The notes under the pieces are model-generated. The model had not been told where the DNA came from, made no database searches, and was given only the letters and a program-made list of their open reading frames with translations. From Paracoccaceae bacterium (GTDB lineage: Bacteria; Pseudomonadota; Alphaproteobacteria; Rhodobacterales; Rhodobacteraceae), in contig JABBAP010000068.1 in NCBI GenBank assembly GCA_018607905.1, positions 1-64,000 of the forward strand: a DNA stretch of 64,000 nucleotides, given 5' to 3'. The translations under genes and the position numbers were made by a program. Numbering within the stretch: the stretch's first letter is position 1; each line of letters starts with the position of its first letter. Shown here piece after piece: positions 17,211 to 26,377 of the stretch.

Positions 17211-18171
17211 CCTCCTCCGCATCCTACTCCACAACAGTGAAACTGCCGCACACGCATCAAAACTGCGTGCAGCCCATCCCTCCGCAGACGTGGCAGAGTG
17301 CACGACCTACGACGACCTCCCAGCCCAGATAAAATCGTTTCGCCCAGATGTTGTCTATACAGTCCGCTTTGCAGGATCACCAAACTTCCCACGCGACGCC
17401 CTGTTCGCAAACGGGGGCCCTCGCTGGATCGCAAATGGCGGTGCTGGCACAGATCATTTTGGAACTTGGGATACATCCCGCGCCACAGTCACCAATGCTG
17501 CAGGCGTCGCCGCTGATATGATGGCCGAATATGTGATGGGCAGTTTTTTGCATTTTACGCTCAACGTCGCAGGCCTCCAATCAGACAAAGCAAAGAAAAT
17601 TTGGCAACCCCGCACGGTAAGGCCGCTCAAGGGCCAAACACTGCTCATCCTTGGCTTGGGCCACACAGGCCGCGCCATAGCGGCCCGCGCCAAGGCATTT
17701 GGGATGCGCGTCATCGGTACGCGCGCGACACCGAGATCGATGGATCACGTCGATGAGGTTTTCGCATCCGAGGCGCTGCACAAATTATTACCACAAGCCG
17801 ATTTCATCGCCGTCGCAACCCCCCTTACTTCCGCAACACGCGGACTGCTCGGGCCTGTCGCATTCAACGCCATGAAATCAGGCGTGATACTTGCAGATGT
17901 ATCACGCGGCGGTGTGATCGACCAAAACGCACTGCTTTACGCAATGGAAAACGGTACCGTTGCGGGTGCCGCTCTTGATGTTTTTGAAACAGAACCGCTC
18001 CCTACTGACAGCCCATTGTGGAGGTGCGAAAACGCGATCATCTCACCCCATTGCTCCTCGGTTTATGACGGTTGGGCGGATGCATCGTTTGATCTATTTC
18101 TCGCCAATCTTGATCATTGGATAGCGAGTAAGGAATTGTTCAACATCGTTGATCCCTCCAAAGGCTACTAG
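17203..18171 (+). CDS. D-2-hydroxyacid dehydrogenase (NAD-dependent)
   Basis: The 322-aa enzyme has the GxGxxG NAD motif LILGLGHTGRAIA at residues 148-160. The catalytic triad of D-isomer 2-hydroxyacid dehydrogenases is present: Arg235 (DVSRGGVID), Glu264 (FETEPLP) and His283 (SPHCSS). It interconverts a 2-oxo acid and its D-2-hydroxy acid in the cytoplasm. As last gene of the HyuAB operon, overlapping PrpD by eight bases, it probably handles the keto acid made by the aminotransferase. The C-terminus ends normally and no terminator hairpin was seen before glpD. Confidence 0.87.
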   Translation: MPDLLRILLHNSETAAHASKLRAAHPSADVAECTTYDDLPAQIKSFRPDVVYTVRFAGSPNFPRDALFANGGPRWIANGGAGTDHFGTWDTSRATVTNAAGVAADMMAEYVMGSFLHFTLNVAGLQSDKAKKIWQPRTVRPLKGQTLLILGLGHTGRAIAARAKAFGMRVIGTRATPRSMDHVDEVFASEALHKLLPQADFIAVATPLTSATRGLLGPVAFNAMKSGVILADVSRGGVIDQNALLYAMENGTVAGAALDVFETEPLPTDSPLWRCENAIISPHCSSVYDGWADASFDLFLANLDHWIASKELFNIVDPSKGY

Positions 18172-18267
18172 TCCAATCCGCCTGACGGGCTAGATAATGG
18201 CAAATGCTCTAGACTCTATCTTTAGAACTGGTCAAAACAGGGCCAAACCTCTCGATAGAATGTACCA

Positions 18268-19836
18268 ATGATTGAACTCGCGAAACCTGTGGATCTTTTC
18301 GTTATCGGTGGCGGCATCAACGGGTGCGGCATCGCGCGCGATGCGGTTGGGCGGGGTTATTCTGTCAAATTGGCCGAGATGAACGATCTGGCCTCTGCCA
18401 CGTCTTCGGCCTCCACTAAGCTGTTTCATGGTGGATTGCGATACCTAGAATTTTTTGAATTTCGCCTCGTTCGCGAAGCTTTGATCGAGCGCGAAACCCT
18501 TTTGCGCGCGATGCCTCATATCAGCTGGCCCATGCGATTTGTGCTGCCTTACCATGCCAACATGCGGTTTGAGAGCGACACCCCCGCATCCCGATTGTTA
18601 TCACTTTTAATGCCTTGGATGAGGGGCCGTCGTCCTGCGTGGATGATCCGTTTTGGCCTATTCTTATACGACCATATCGGTGGGCGTAAAATCCTGCCTG
18701 CCACTACAACAATGGACCTGAAAACCGCACCCGAAGGCGGCCCGCTCGATACTCGATTTGAAAAAGCATTTGAGTATTCAGATTGCTGGGTCGAAGATGC
18801 GCGTCTTGTTGTGCTCAACGCCCGCGACGCGCAAAATCGCGGTGCAGAAATCATGGTGCAAACCAAAGTCACCTCTGCCGAATTTTCCGACGATCTGTGG
18901 CACATTACCACCGAAAATCCCGATGGCGTTGAAACGATTCACCGCGCAAGAATGATCGTAAACGCAGGCGGCCCGTGGGTCGAAAACATCATCCACAAAA
19001 CCATTCGCCTAAATTCAACCGAAGGGGTGCGTTTAGTGCGCGGCAGTCACATCGTCACCAAACGTCTTTTCGATCATGACAAATGTTATTTCTTCCAAGG
19101 TGAAGACGGCCGCATCATTTTCGCAATCCCCTACGAGGATGATTTCACTCTAATCGGTACAACTGACGCCGATCACGATGACCCCAGCGTGAAGCCCACC
19201 TGCACCCCCGTCGAAATAGCTTACCTCATTGATTTCGCGAATAAATACTTAGAAAAAGACATCTCGCTCGACGATGTAGTCTGGACCTATTCAGGCGTTC
19301 GCCCCCTTTACAACGATGGCGCCAGTTCGGCCACCGCAGCCACTCGTGAATACGTTTTGCGCGTAAATACGTCGCTTGGCGGGCCCGTTCTAAACGTCTT
19401 TGGCGGCAAAATCACAACCTACCGCCGCTTGGCCGAAGCAGCCCTTTCAAAAATCGACGACGTCTTTACAAAGCAAACCAAAATCTGGACGGCGGGTGTG
19501 CCAATGCCAGGCGGCAATTTCCCAGTCACAGGCGTCGCCGATCTGCGCGAAAAACTCGCAGCCCAACTCCCGTTCCTACCCCCTAAAACTATCAAACGCC
19601 TCATCCGCCAATACGGAACCGAAACCAGCGTCATTTTCGCAAACATGCAATCGGTTGATGATCTTGGCGCAGATTTCGGCAACGGAATTTCGCAGCGCGA
19701 ACTTGATTGGGCCATCGCAAATGAGTGGGTCCGAACAGGCGAAGATTTCCTTTGGCGGCGCTCAAAACTCGGTCTGCGAACCACACCAGAACAGCAAGCA
19801 AAAATCGACGTATACTGCCGTGAGACGTCAGCGTAG
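18268..19836 (+). CDS. glpD: Glycerol-3-phosphate dehydrogenase, aerobic
   Basis: The 522-aa membrane-associated flavoenzyme oxidises sn-glycerol 3-phosphate to dihydroxyacetone phosphate and reduces quinone. Evidence is the FAD motif VIGGGINGCGIARDAVGRG (about residues 12-30), ATSSASTKLFHGGLRYLE (about 47-64), and the C-terminal ISQRELDWAIANEW region. Length matches GlpD. The start lacks a strong ribosome site. It is not overlapped with the upstream cluster (96-base gap) and no other glp gene is adjacent, so it may be monocistronic. Its last nine bases overlap the end of the convergent amine-oxidase gene. Confidence 0.93.
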   Translation: MIELAKPVDLFVIGGGINGCGIARDAVGRGYSVKLAEMNDLASATSSASTKLFHGGLRYLEFFEFRLVREALIERETLLRAMPHISWPMRFVLPYHANMRFESDTPASRLLSLLMPWMRGRRPAWMIRFGLFLYDHIGGRKILPATTTMDLKTAPEGGPLDTRFEKAFEYSDCWVEDARLVVLNARDAQNRGAEIMVQTKVTSAEFSDDLWHITTENPDGVETIHRARMIVNAGGPWVENIIHKTIRLNSTEGVRLVRGSHIVTKRLFDHDKCYFFQGEDGRIIFAIPYEDDFTLIGTTDADHDDPSVKPTCTPVEIAYLIDFANKYLEKDISLDDVVWTYSGVRPLYNDGASSATAATREYVLRVNTSLGGPVLNVFGGKITTYRRLAEAALSKIDDVFTKQTKIWTAGVPMPGGNFPVTGVADLREKLAAQLPFLPPKTIKRLIRQYGTETSVIFANMQSVDDLGADFGNGISQRELDWAIANEWVRTGEDFLWRRSKLGLRTTPEQQAKIDVYCRETSA

Positions 19837-20883
19837 TTTTACCTGCTCAAACGCAGCCTCTGCGGCTTCCAATGCCCCTTCAAGATACCCACCAAATTCG
19901 CGGGCAACCTCAGTTCCACCAAAGACAATCCGCCCGTCCCACAAATTCGCCAACGCCTTCGGCATACCATACTGCGGATGCCCATACATCGGTTCGTGGT
20001 CGGCCTTTGTCGACGTAAACGTATCAAACCCCCAGTCCTTAACGAACAACGCCTTTGGCTGCGCACCACGTTCCCCAAACAAGCGTTCGAATTGCGCCGA
20101 CAGATGCGCGCGAAGCCCTGCTTCATCCAAACGCGCAGCCGGCGGCATACCGATAAACCCAAACAATGCGCCGCTCAAACCGTCCATCGGCGACGCATCG
20201 TGAATTTCCACCATCGGGCCATGGCGGCTCATCGCATCCCCAGACAGGCCCTCGTCGCGCCAAAACGGTGTTGGATACACGGCAACGGCTTTTGCTTGCC
20301 CCGCCATCCAAGTTGGCACATCATCCATGCTTTGCATCGCGCTCACAGGCAAAGCAGGCTCAAACGCAATCCGAGCTGCGACACGGGGCGGCAGTGCGAA
20401 AACCAGTTGATTAGCCGTAAACTCATCGCCTGCTTTCGTATGAACCTTCACAATATCGCCGTTCAATTTCACCTTTCGAACCGCCTGCCCCGTTTTCACA
20501 CAGCCATCAGGCAACACACCAAACAACGCATCTGTCAACGCACTGAGCCCACCATCAAGGCGAAACGAACCCTGCATCTGCGCATGACCACGCCCTTGTT
20601 GTACCTGTCCGCGTTCATCTTCAAAAACCAGATCGCCCTGCGAAAATTGATCAAACCGCACTATCCCAAGCCGTTCAATCAACGCAGAAATGCGCGGTTG
20701 CCCAGCCCAAAACCACGCTGGCCCTAAATCAAACACGCTGTCGCCCAATTGCGCGGTCTTTATCCGCCCGCCCAAACGATCCCGCGCCTCCAACAGCACA
20801 AAATCACGGCCAGCGCGATGCAATGCATCCGCCAGAGACAACCCTGCCAGCCCCCCGCCAACGATTAAAACATCCGTGTGCAT
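19828..20883 (-). CDS. Flavin amine oxidase-like protein
   Basis: The 351-aa protein has an N-terminal FAD dinucleotide motif (DVLIVGGGLAGLSLADALH), the amine-oxidase glutamate and GG region (LLEARDRLGGRIKT), and a C-terminal FAD-contact region (DGRIVFGGTEVAREFGGYLE). It belongs to the monoamine oxidase/protoporphyrinogen oxidase-like group but is shorter than classical MAOs. Expected chemistry is oxidation of an amine, with oxygen or an unknown acceptor. It starts just after the cupin gene on the minus strand (ATG; a GTG one codon earlier is possible), so both are probably one operon with the sulfatase. It converges on glpD with a nine-base overlap. Substrate unknown. Confidence 0.8.
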   Translation of the reverse strand: MHTDVLIVGGGLAGLSLADALHRAGRDFVLLEARDRLGGRIKTAQLGDSVFDLGPAWFWAGQPRISALIERLGIVRFDQFSQGDLVFEDERGQVQQGRGHAQMQGSFRLDGGLSALTDALFGVLPDGCVKTGQAVRKVKLNGDIVKVHTKAGDEFTANQLVFALPPRVAARIAFEPALPVSAMQSMDDVPTWMAGQAKAVAVYPTPFWRDEGLSGDAMSRHGPMVEIHDASPMDGLSGALFGFIGMPPAARLDEAGLRAHLSAQFERLFGERGAQPKALFVKDWGFDTFTSTKADHEPMYGHPQYGMPKALANLWDGRIVFGGTEVAREFGGYLEGALEAAEAAFEQVKLR

Positions 20884-20889
20884 CACGCC

Positions 20890-21567
20890 TTACGCCGCAG
20901 GCGGTTTTGCATGCGGGATATGATGCAGCTTCATCCATATCCGCGCGCCATTCGGCCCAGCCTTGGCATTTAAGGTGCCACCCTCCGGCAACCGCAACCA
21001 TCCACCTTTACCGAGCCTATCGCCGCCTTCATCAAACTCACCATCCAGCACCAAAAACTCGCCACCCTTGGGCAATTCCAACGCCACATCCGCGCCAGCA
21101 TCCCACACCTCGGTGCGAACCGTCTCCCGCGCATCTTGAAACAACGGCGTTACACAAACGCCCGCTCGCCCCGCCGCAGGAATCGCTTCCATCTTGTTCA
21201 TATCAATTTTCACTTGCGTGCGATCATCAGGCGCAAACTGCCATAATTTCACAAAAATGCTGCACCCCGGTTCTGATCCGGGCGTATGGGCAGATGTGGG
21301 CGGATTGCGAATATACGATCCCACTGGATAGTCCCCGTGCTCGTCTGAAAACACCCCATCCAGAACGATAAACTCCTCGCCGCCGGTATGCGTATGCTCT
21401 GAAAATACACTGTTTGGTGCATAACGCACAATTGTCGTGGCCCGCGCGACCTCGCCACCAATACGATCCAACATACGCCGATCCACGCCCACCATCGGCG
21501 AGGCCACCCAATCAATCTGATCCGAATGAACCACAACGCGTTCCGAAAATTCCGCATTCAATTCCAT
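20890..21567 (-). CDS. Two-domain cupin protein (ChrR-like)
   Basis: The 225-aa protein has two cupin halves. The first carries a metal-binding type motif HTHTGGEEFIVLDG (about residues 57-70) and resembles the anti-sigma ChrR cupin; the second has PKGGEFLVLDGEF near residue 165 but lacks the histidine pair. No N-terminal zinc anti-sigma domain is present and no sigma factor is adjacent, so it is probably a metal-dependent enzyme or sensor rather than a real ChrR. The start has AGGAAGAG upstream. It sits between the sulfatase and the amine-oxidase gene, all leftward. Confidence 0.78.
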   Translation of the reverse strand: MELNAEFSERVVVHSDQIDWVASPMVGVDRRMLDRIGGEVARATTIVRYAPNSVFSEHTHTGGEEFIVLDGVFSDEHGDYPVGSYIRNPPTSAHTPGSEPGCSIFVKLWQFAPDDRTQVKIDMNKMEAIPAAGRAGVCVTPLFQDARETVRTEVWDAGADVALELPKGGEFLVLDGEFDEGGDRLGKGGWLRLPEGGTLNAKAGPNGARIWMKLHHIPHAKPPAA

Positions 21568-21634
21568 ACTGCTCTTCCTTTAATCTCAAACCGTTGCTTG
21601 GTCCGCAGACCCTTTTTATTTTGTCCTTAAATAC

Positions 21635-23248
21635 TCAGGGCCGTTCTGCAAACGGTTTGCCAAAGACCTCTTCGAACTCGCTCTCATCCCAAAACCCGAT
21701 CAACACACCAGGGGGCTCTTTACCCGCGACCGCTTCGATCCAGTCCTTGGTTTTTGTTGTGCGAGTATGGTGTTGGCGCGCCCAGTTTGAAATAGCGGCT
21801 TCCATTCGCGCGCGCACCTCTACGTGTTCGCTCAAATCACTCGCACCCAAATCAGTCAACTCCTGCGGGTCTGTTTCTAGGTCAAACAACATGGGCCGAT
21901 ACCCCTCGGCCTGCATATATTTCCAGCGTTGATCACAACACATCACCAACCGCGCGTCCTGCTCAGGATTGCCCAAAATCAATCGCGCCTCTCGGGTTCC
22001 GTAGTCATATTCAGAAATCGCATATTGACGCCACGGCGTCGGCTCTCCCCACAACAACGGCGTCAAATCCCGCCCTTCCAAAATATGCGGCAATTCAGGC
22101 CCGCCAAAGCTCTTCAAAAACGTCGGTGCCAGATCAATCATCTCAACCAGTGCATCACTCGACGTACCTCGCGTCACATTCGCCTCTGGCCGTGGATCAC
22201 TAATGATCAACGGCACGCGCACCGATTGATCATGGAACAGGTCTTTTTCACCCATCCAATGATCTCCCAGATAATCCCCATGATCTGACGACATAACAAT
22301 CATCGTATCCTCCATCATGCCGCGGTCTTCCATCCAATCGAACAACAGACCCAGCTGATCATCAATTTGCTTAATCAGCCCCATATACGCGGGGATCACC
22401 CGATCACGCACCTTGTCACGGCTGAAACTTCGGCAAATACGGCTTTCCATATACGCGCCAAACACGGGCTGCGGATCGTCCTTTTCCGCTTCGGATCGTA
22501 CAGCTGGAATGATATGCTCGGGCCCGTACATATCGTGATAGGGCGCTGGCACAATGTAGGGCCAATGGGGCTTGATAAACGACAGATGACACATCCAAGG
22601 CTGATTGCCCGCCCCTTCCATAAACTCCATCGCACGGCGCGTCATGTAGGGCGTTTCAGACATCTCCTCTGGAATATCGGCAGGCAAGTGGTTGGTCTCC
22701 AACAGCCAACCTGACACCCGCTCGCCATCTGCCCCAATCGCTGCATTCGCGCGATCTTCCCAGCCATTTTCGTCCGTAATTCCCTGCGATTTTAACCAGT
22801 CATTATAGCGCGGATTGGGATCATACTGCCCGGGGGGATGCAAACCGTCATCGCGATCAAACGCCTCAAATCCGCATTGCGCCACACGCTGGCCAACCTC
22901 ACTATCAGGATCAATGCCCAACCGCTGCATCCCTTCCAGATCGGGCACCATATGTGTTTTGCCAACCAGCACAGATCGCACGCCAATATCGCGCAAATGA
23001 TCCGCCAAGGTCGGCTCCCCCACACGCAATGGAAACCCGTTCCATGTACACCCATGACTGCGCGTGTATCGACCGGTATACGCACTCATTCGGCTTGGCC
23101 CACAGACAGGGGATTGCACGTAGGCGCGATCGAACTTCACACCCCGCGCGGCCAGCTTATCAATATTGGGTGTGTGCAAATGGGGATGCCCGTAACACGA
23201 TAGGTAATCCCACCGCAGTTGATCCGCCATGATCCAAAGAACGTTCAT
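21635..23248 (-). CDS. Sulfatase / phosphonate monoester hydrolase family
   Basis: The 537-aa enzyme carries the formylglycine signature C-x-P-S-R within SPVCGPSRMSAYTGRYTR, with Cys49 predicted to be oxidised to formylglycine. Metal ligands are expected in WIMADQLRWD near the N-terminus and SSDHGDYLGDHWMGEKDLFH near residue 320. These features fit phosphonate monoester hydrolases/phosphodiesterases as well as arylsulfatases. No signal peptide is visible, which favours a cytoplasmic phosphonate-monoesterase-like enzyme. GAGGT lies upstream of the start. It is first in a leftward group with the cupin and amine-oxidase genes; no maturase gene is nearby. Confidence 0.85.
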   Translation of the reverse strand: MNVLWIMADQLRWDYLSCYGHPHLHTPNIDKLAARGVKFDRAYVQSPVCGPSRMSAYTGRYTRSHGCTWNGFPLRVGEPTLADHLRDIGVRSVLVGKTHMVPDLEGMQRLGIDPDSEVGQRVAQCGFEAFDRDDGLHPPGQYDPNPRYNDWLKSQGITDENGWEDRANAAIGADGERVSGWLLETNHLPADIPEEMSETPYMTRRAMEFMEGAGNQPWMCHLSFIKPHWPYIVPAPYHDMYGPEHIIPAVRSEAEKDDPQPVFGAYMESRICRSFSRDKVRDRVIPAYMGLIKQIDDQLGLLFDWMEDRGMMEDTMIVMSSDHGDYLGDHWMGEKDLFHDQSVRVPLIISDPRPEANVTRGTSSDALVEMIDLAPTFLKSFGGPELPHILEGRDLTPLLWGEPTPWRQYAISEYDYGTREARLILGNPEQDARLVMCCDQRWKYMQAEGYRPMLFDLETDPQELTDLGASDLSEHVEVRARMEAAISNWARQHHTRTTKTKDWIEAVAGKEPPGVLIGFWDESEFEEVFGKPFAERP

Positions 23249-23312
23249 CTTCTACCTCGAAACTGTCTCGCCCCGACCCTAATCAATTGCCAAACACACG
23301 CAACCAACTGGC

Positions 23313-23350
23313 ACAAAAAAACCGCGCCGCAGGTTTCCCCACGGCGCGGT
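23313..23350 (-). terminator. Rho-independent terminator after the ABC binding protein
   Basis: On the minus strand ACCGCGCCG pairs with CGGCGCGGT around a 12-base loop and is followed at once by a run of seven Ts. It lies about 20 bases after the binding-protein stop and marks the end of the pyrimidine operon, isolating it from the sulfatase gene. Confidence 0.88.
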
Positions 23351-23371
23351 TAAATTTTAAACTGATTAGGC

Positions 23372-24370
23372 TTAGTTCAGCGCAGCATCCGTGATCTCGG
23401 ATGTCCAAGCACCTGTTGGCGCTTTGGTGATCACAGGATCAGAACCAGCCGTCAGCAGGCTTTGAACTGTGCGTTCAGCCGCTGCAACATCCAACGCGCC
23501 GTTCGAACCAGCGGTCAATTTCGCTACTTCGCCCATCATACGCTTTTGGTGCTTTTCTGTTTGCGCACCTGTGGAATCGTTATCAAGAACGATCATCGCC
23601 GCCTCATCTGGGTTTGCTTCTGCATATTTCCAACCCTTCATGGACGCACGCACGAATTTCACCATGTTCTCTTTGAACACTGGGTCTTTCAGGTTTTCAC
23701 CCAAAACATACATGCCGTCTTCCAATGTCGCGACGCCTTGATCCTCGTATTTGAACACGACCAAATCATCTGGGGACAGACCCGCATCAATGACCTGCCA
23801 GTATTCGTTATACGTCATGGTCGAAACACAGGCTGCTTGCCCTTGCAGGATCGGATCAACGTTAAAGCCCTGCTTGAGAACAGTAACACCGCCATCAGAG
23901 CCGTCAGTTGCCAAGCCAAGTTTGCTCATCCAGCTGAGGAACGGATATTCATTCCCAAAGAACCAAACACCCAGTGTTTTACCCGCGAAATCCGCAGGGG
24001 ACGCAATGCCAGCATCCTTGCGACAGGTCAGCATCATGCCCGAAGACGTGAACGGCTGCGCGATGTTCACAAGGTCCAAACCCTTTTCACGTGACGCAAG
24101 CGCGGATGGCATCCAATCAAGAACAACATCAGCACCGCCACCAGCAATAACCTGTGCTGGCGCGATATCTGGACCGCCTGGTTTGATATCTACAGTCAGG
24201 CCTTCTTCTTTATAAAAGCCTTTGTCCTGCGCCACATAATAGCCAGCGAATTGCGCCTGCGTGACCCATTTCAACTGCAACGTTACCTTATTTGCGTGCC
24301 CATCTGCGCTTGCAAATGTGCCCCCCAAGGCCATCGCGCCCGCGAGCGCTGCTGCGAATAGTGTTTTCAT
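23372..24370 (-). CDS. ABC transporter substrate-binding protein (NMT1/THI5-like)
   Basis: The 332-aa exported protein has a signal peptide (residues 1-24, ending GTFASADG) and the NMT1/THI5-type opening LKWVTQAQFAGYYVAQDKGF, then GLTVDIKPGGPDI. Proteins of this family bind pyrimidines such as HMP or formylaminopyrimidine, and also other nitrogen compounds. The ATG at 24370 is chosen because it begins the signal peptide and has GGAGAGAG upstream. It is the last gene of a leftward operon containing hydantoinase-type pyrimidine genes, so a pyrimidine or its degradation intermediate is the likely ligand. Confidence 0.88.
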   Translation of the reverse strand: MKTLFAAALAGAMALGGTFASADGHANKVTLQLKWVTQAQFAGYYVAQDKGFYKEEGLTVDIKPGGPDIAPAQVIAGGGADVVLDWMPSALASREKGLDLVNIAQPFTSSGMMLTCRKDAGIASPADFAGKTLGVWFFGNEYPFLSWMSKLGLATDGSDGGVTVLKQGFNVDPILQGQAACVSTMTYNEYWQVIDAGLSPDDLVVFKYEDQGVATLEDGMYVLGENLKDPVFKENMVKFVRASMKGWKYAEANPDEAAMIVLDNDSTGAQTEKHQKRMMGEVAKLTAGSNGALDVAAAERTVQSLLTAGSDPVITKAPTGAWTSEITDAALN

Positions 24371-24402
24371 GATCTCTCTCCTAGTTGGTTTTCTCAAAGT
24401 AC

Positions 24403-25248
24403 TCATCGCGCCCGCCGTTGTGACGGATGCCAGAAGGTCACTGACTTTTCGATCAAAGCAACCCCCCCATAAAATGCCGACCCCGCTAGGGCCGCCACCG
24501 TAATTTCTGCCCACACCATATCAAGCGAAAGCCGCCCAACTTCTGTGGAAATCCTAAATCCCATTCCGCGAATAGGCGATCCGAAAAACTCCGCTACGAT
24601 CGCGCCAATCAAAGCAAGCGTTGTGGCAATCTTCAACCCATTAAAAATAAACGGCATCGCCGCAGGAAGGCGCAACCGCAACAACGCCTGCGGATAACTC
24701 GCACCATACGTGCGCATCAAATCACGCTGCATCGCGTCACTTGCTTGCAATCCTTGCACCGTGTTCACCAAAACGGGAAAGAACACCATCGCCACGACGA
24801 CCGCAGCTTTTGAATGCCAATCAAACCCGAACCACATCACCATAATCGGCGCCAACCCAATGATCGGCAATGCCGCCACAAAATTCCCAACAGGCAGCAA
24901 CCCTCGCTGCAAAAACGGGCTACGATCCACTGCAATCGCGGTTAACACGGCGGCACTGCAGCCAATTATGTAACCAGACAAGGCACCCTTCACAAAGGTC
25001 TGCACAAAGTCGCCCCAAAGCGTTGGAATGTTTTGGGAAAACGTCACTGCTATGGCCGACGGCGGCGGCAATAGAACGGGGCTAATTTCAAACCCACGCA
25101 CAATCCCTTCCCACAACAACAACAGCGTAATGCCAAACAAAGCAGGCACCGCAAACGCTGTAAAACGCGACGCTTCCATCCGCGCCATACGTAGATTGAG
25201 CACCCAAGCCACAGCCCAAAACACCAGAACACCAACAATCCAGATCAT
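24403..25248 (-). CDS. ABC transporter permease (second)
   Basis: The 281-aa inner-membrane permease has about six hydrophobic segments and the EAA-type cytoplasmic loop (RTYGASYPQALLRLRLPAAM near residue 180), which contacts the ATPase. The start ATG overlaps the stop of the other permease (ATGA at 25245-25248). It is similar in layout to that permease, and the two probably form a heterodimeric channel. Confidence 0.88.
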   Translation of the reverse strand: MIWIVGVLVFWAVAWVLNLRMARMEASRFTAFAVPALFGITLLLLWEGIVRGFEISPVLLPPPSAIAVTFSQNIPTLWGDFVQTFVKGALSGYIIGCSAAVLTAIAVDRSPFLQRGLLPVGNFVAALPIIGLAPIMVMWFGFDWHSKAAVVVAMVFFPVLVNTVQGLQASDAMQRDLMRTYGASYPQALLRLRLPAAMPFIFNGLKIATTLALIGAIVAEFFGSPIRGMGFRISTEVGRLSLDMVWAEITVAALAGSAFYGGVALIEKSVTFWHPSQRRAR

Positions 25249-26120
25249 GATGCCATCCCCATCTTTTTCAATGTCACGTTCTGAAATACGCCAATCGCTG
25301 CAACCATCAACGCGGCTAAAGTCGCCGCCGCGATCAAGGCGCTCCAAATCTGAATAGTTTGCCCGTAATAACTGCCAACCAGCATCCGCGCGCCAAGGCC
25401 CCCATCTTGCGACAACGACAGTTCCGCGACCACGGCACCAATCAAACTCGCCGCGATACCCACTTTTAGCGATGCAAACAAAAATGGCGTCGAGGCAGGA
25501 AGGCGCAACCGCCAAAACATCTGCGATTTTGAAGCATTCCACGTCCGCATCTGATCCATCTGCATGTGATCAGGTGAGCGCAATCCTTTGACCATACCAA
25601 CCACCACGGGGAAGAACGACAGATACATCGAAATCACCCCCTTCGCGATCAAATCATCCACCTGCGCGGATGCCAATACCACCACAATCATCGGCGCAAT
25701 CGCCAAAATCGGAATGGTCTGGCTGGCAATCACCCAAGGCATCACTGACATATCCATCGCGCGTGAATGCACAATCGCCACCGCAAGTAAAATCCCCAGC
25801 CCAGTGCCAAACACGAACCCAAGAACAGTCGAACTCAGCGTAATCCACCCATGATAAATCAACGACCGCTTGCTAAACGCCTTGCCGCGCTGAACCATCG
25901 CGCCCGTGGTCTTCCAAATCTCCGCCCCGACTTGATGGGGCGGCGGCAAACGCGGCTTTTCCTGAACCATCGTGTCCGACACCATAGCCCCAAAAGACAA
26001 CTCCACATTCGCGCGCTTGGCTTTGTCATAAGCCCAGTTCGAATTCAGATAGACCGCACCCGCGTACCAGATGACGAACAGGCCAAACACAACTGTAAGG
26101 ATGGGCAGGATATTACGCAT
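25245..26120 (-). CDS. ABC transporter permease (first)
   Basis: The 291-aa membrane protein has a first helix at residues 3-23, a soluble loop, then a binding-protein-dependent permease domain with EAA-loop RTWNASKSQMFWRLRLPAST near residue 205. The ATG at 26120 follows GGAGG by about five bases; a GTG four codons upstream sits inside the ribosome site. An unusual 257-base gap separates it from the ATPase gene upstream, whereas its downstream neighbour overlaps. Confidence 0.87.
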   Translation of the reverse strand: MRNILPILTVVFGLFVIWYAGAVYLNSNWAYDKAKRANVELSFGAMVSDTMVQEKPRLPPPHQVGAEIWKTTGAMVQRGKAFSKRSLIYHGWITLSSTVLGFVFGTGLGILLAVAIVHSRAMDMSVMPWVIASQTIPILAIAPMIVVVLASAQVDDLIAKGVISMYLSFFPVVVGMVKGLRSPDHMQMDQMRTWNASKSQMFWRLRLPASTPFLFASLKVGIAASLIGAVVAELSLSQDGGLGARMLVGSYYGQTIQIWSALIAAATLAALMVAAIGVFQNVTLKKMGMAS

Positions 26121-26377
26121 AAGGCCCTCCACCTTTCAATGTTCCAGCAAATACCGCCGCCGGAGGCACAGAAAACTTTGAGTAAAGGTTTTTAGGTATT
26201 TTAAGAACATTGAAACTATTAGAGGCGCATTCTGATTCTGCGGTACAGGCTGAGGAGCCGATGGCCGTGAACGTTGAAGCCGCTTTACCCTCCCTATAGG
26301 GCAAAAGTGAACCGCTTTCAGGGGTGCGCGCAAAGCTAGGTCGTGCATCCCTAAAGCCGCTACAATGCTGCACAGGC
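26121..26377 (-). other. Unexplained 257-base insert inside the ABC operon
   Basis: All other joints in this operon are overlaps or short gaps, but this stretch between the ATPase and first permease holds no gene I recognise. The two long minus-strand reading frames in it lack family features. It contains GCGGCTTTAGGG and later GGGTAAAGCGGCTTC on the minus strand, a similar GCGGCTT core about 75 bases apart. It could be a dispersed repeat or a structured leader for the permease genes. Confidence 0.5.
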
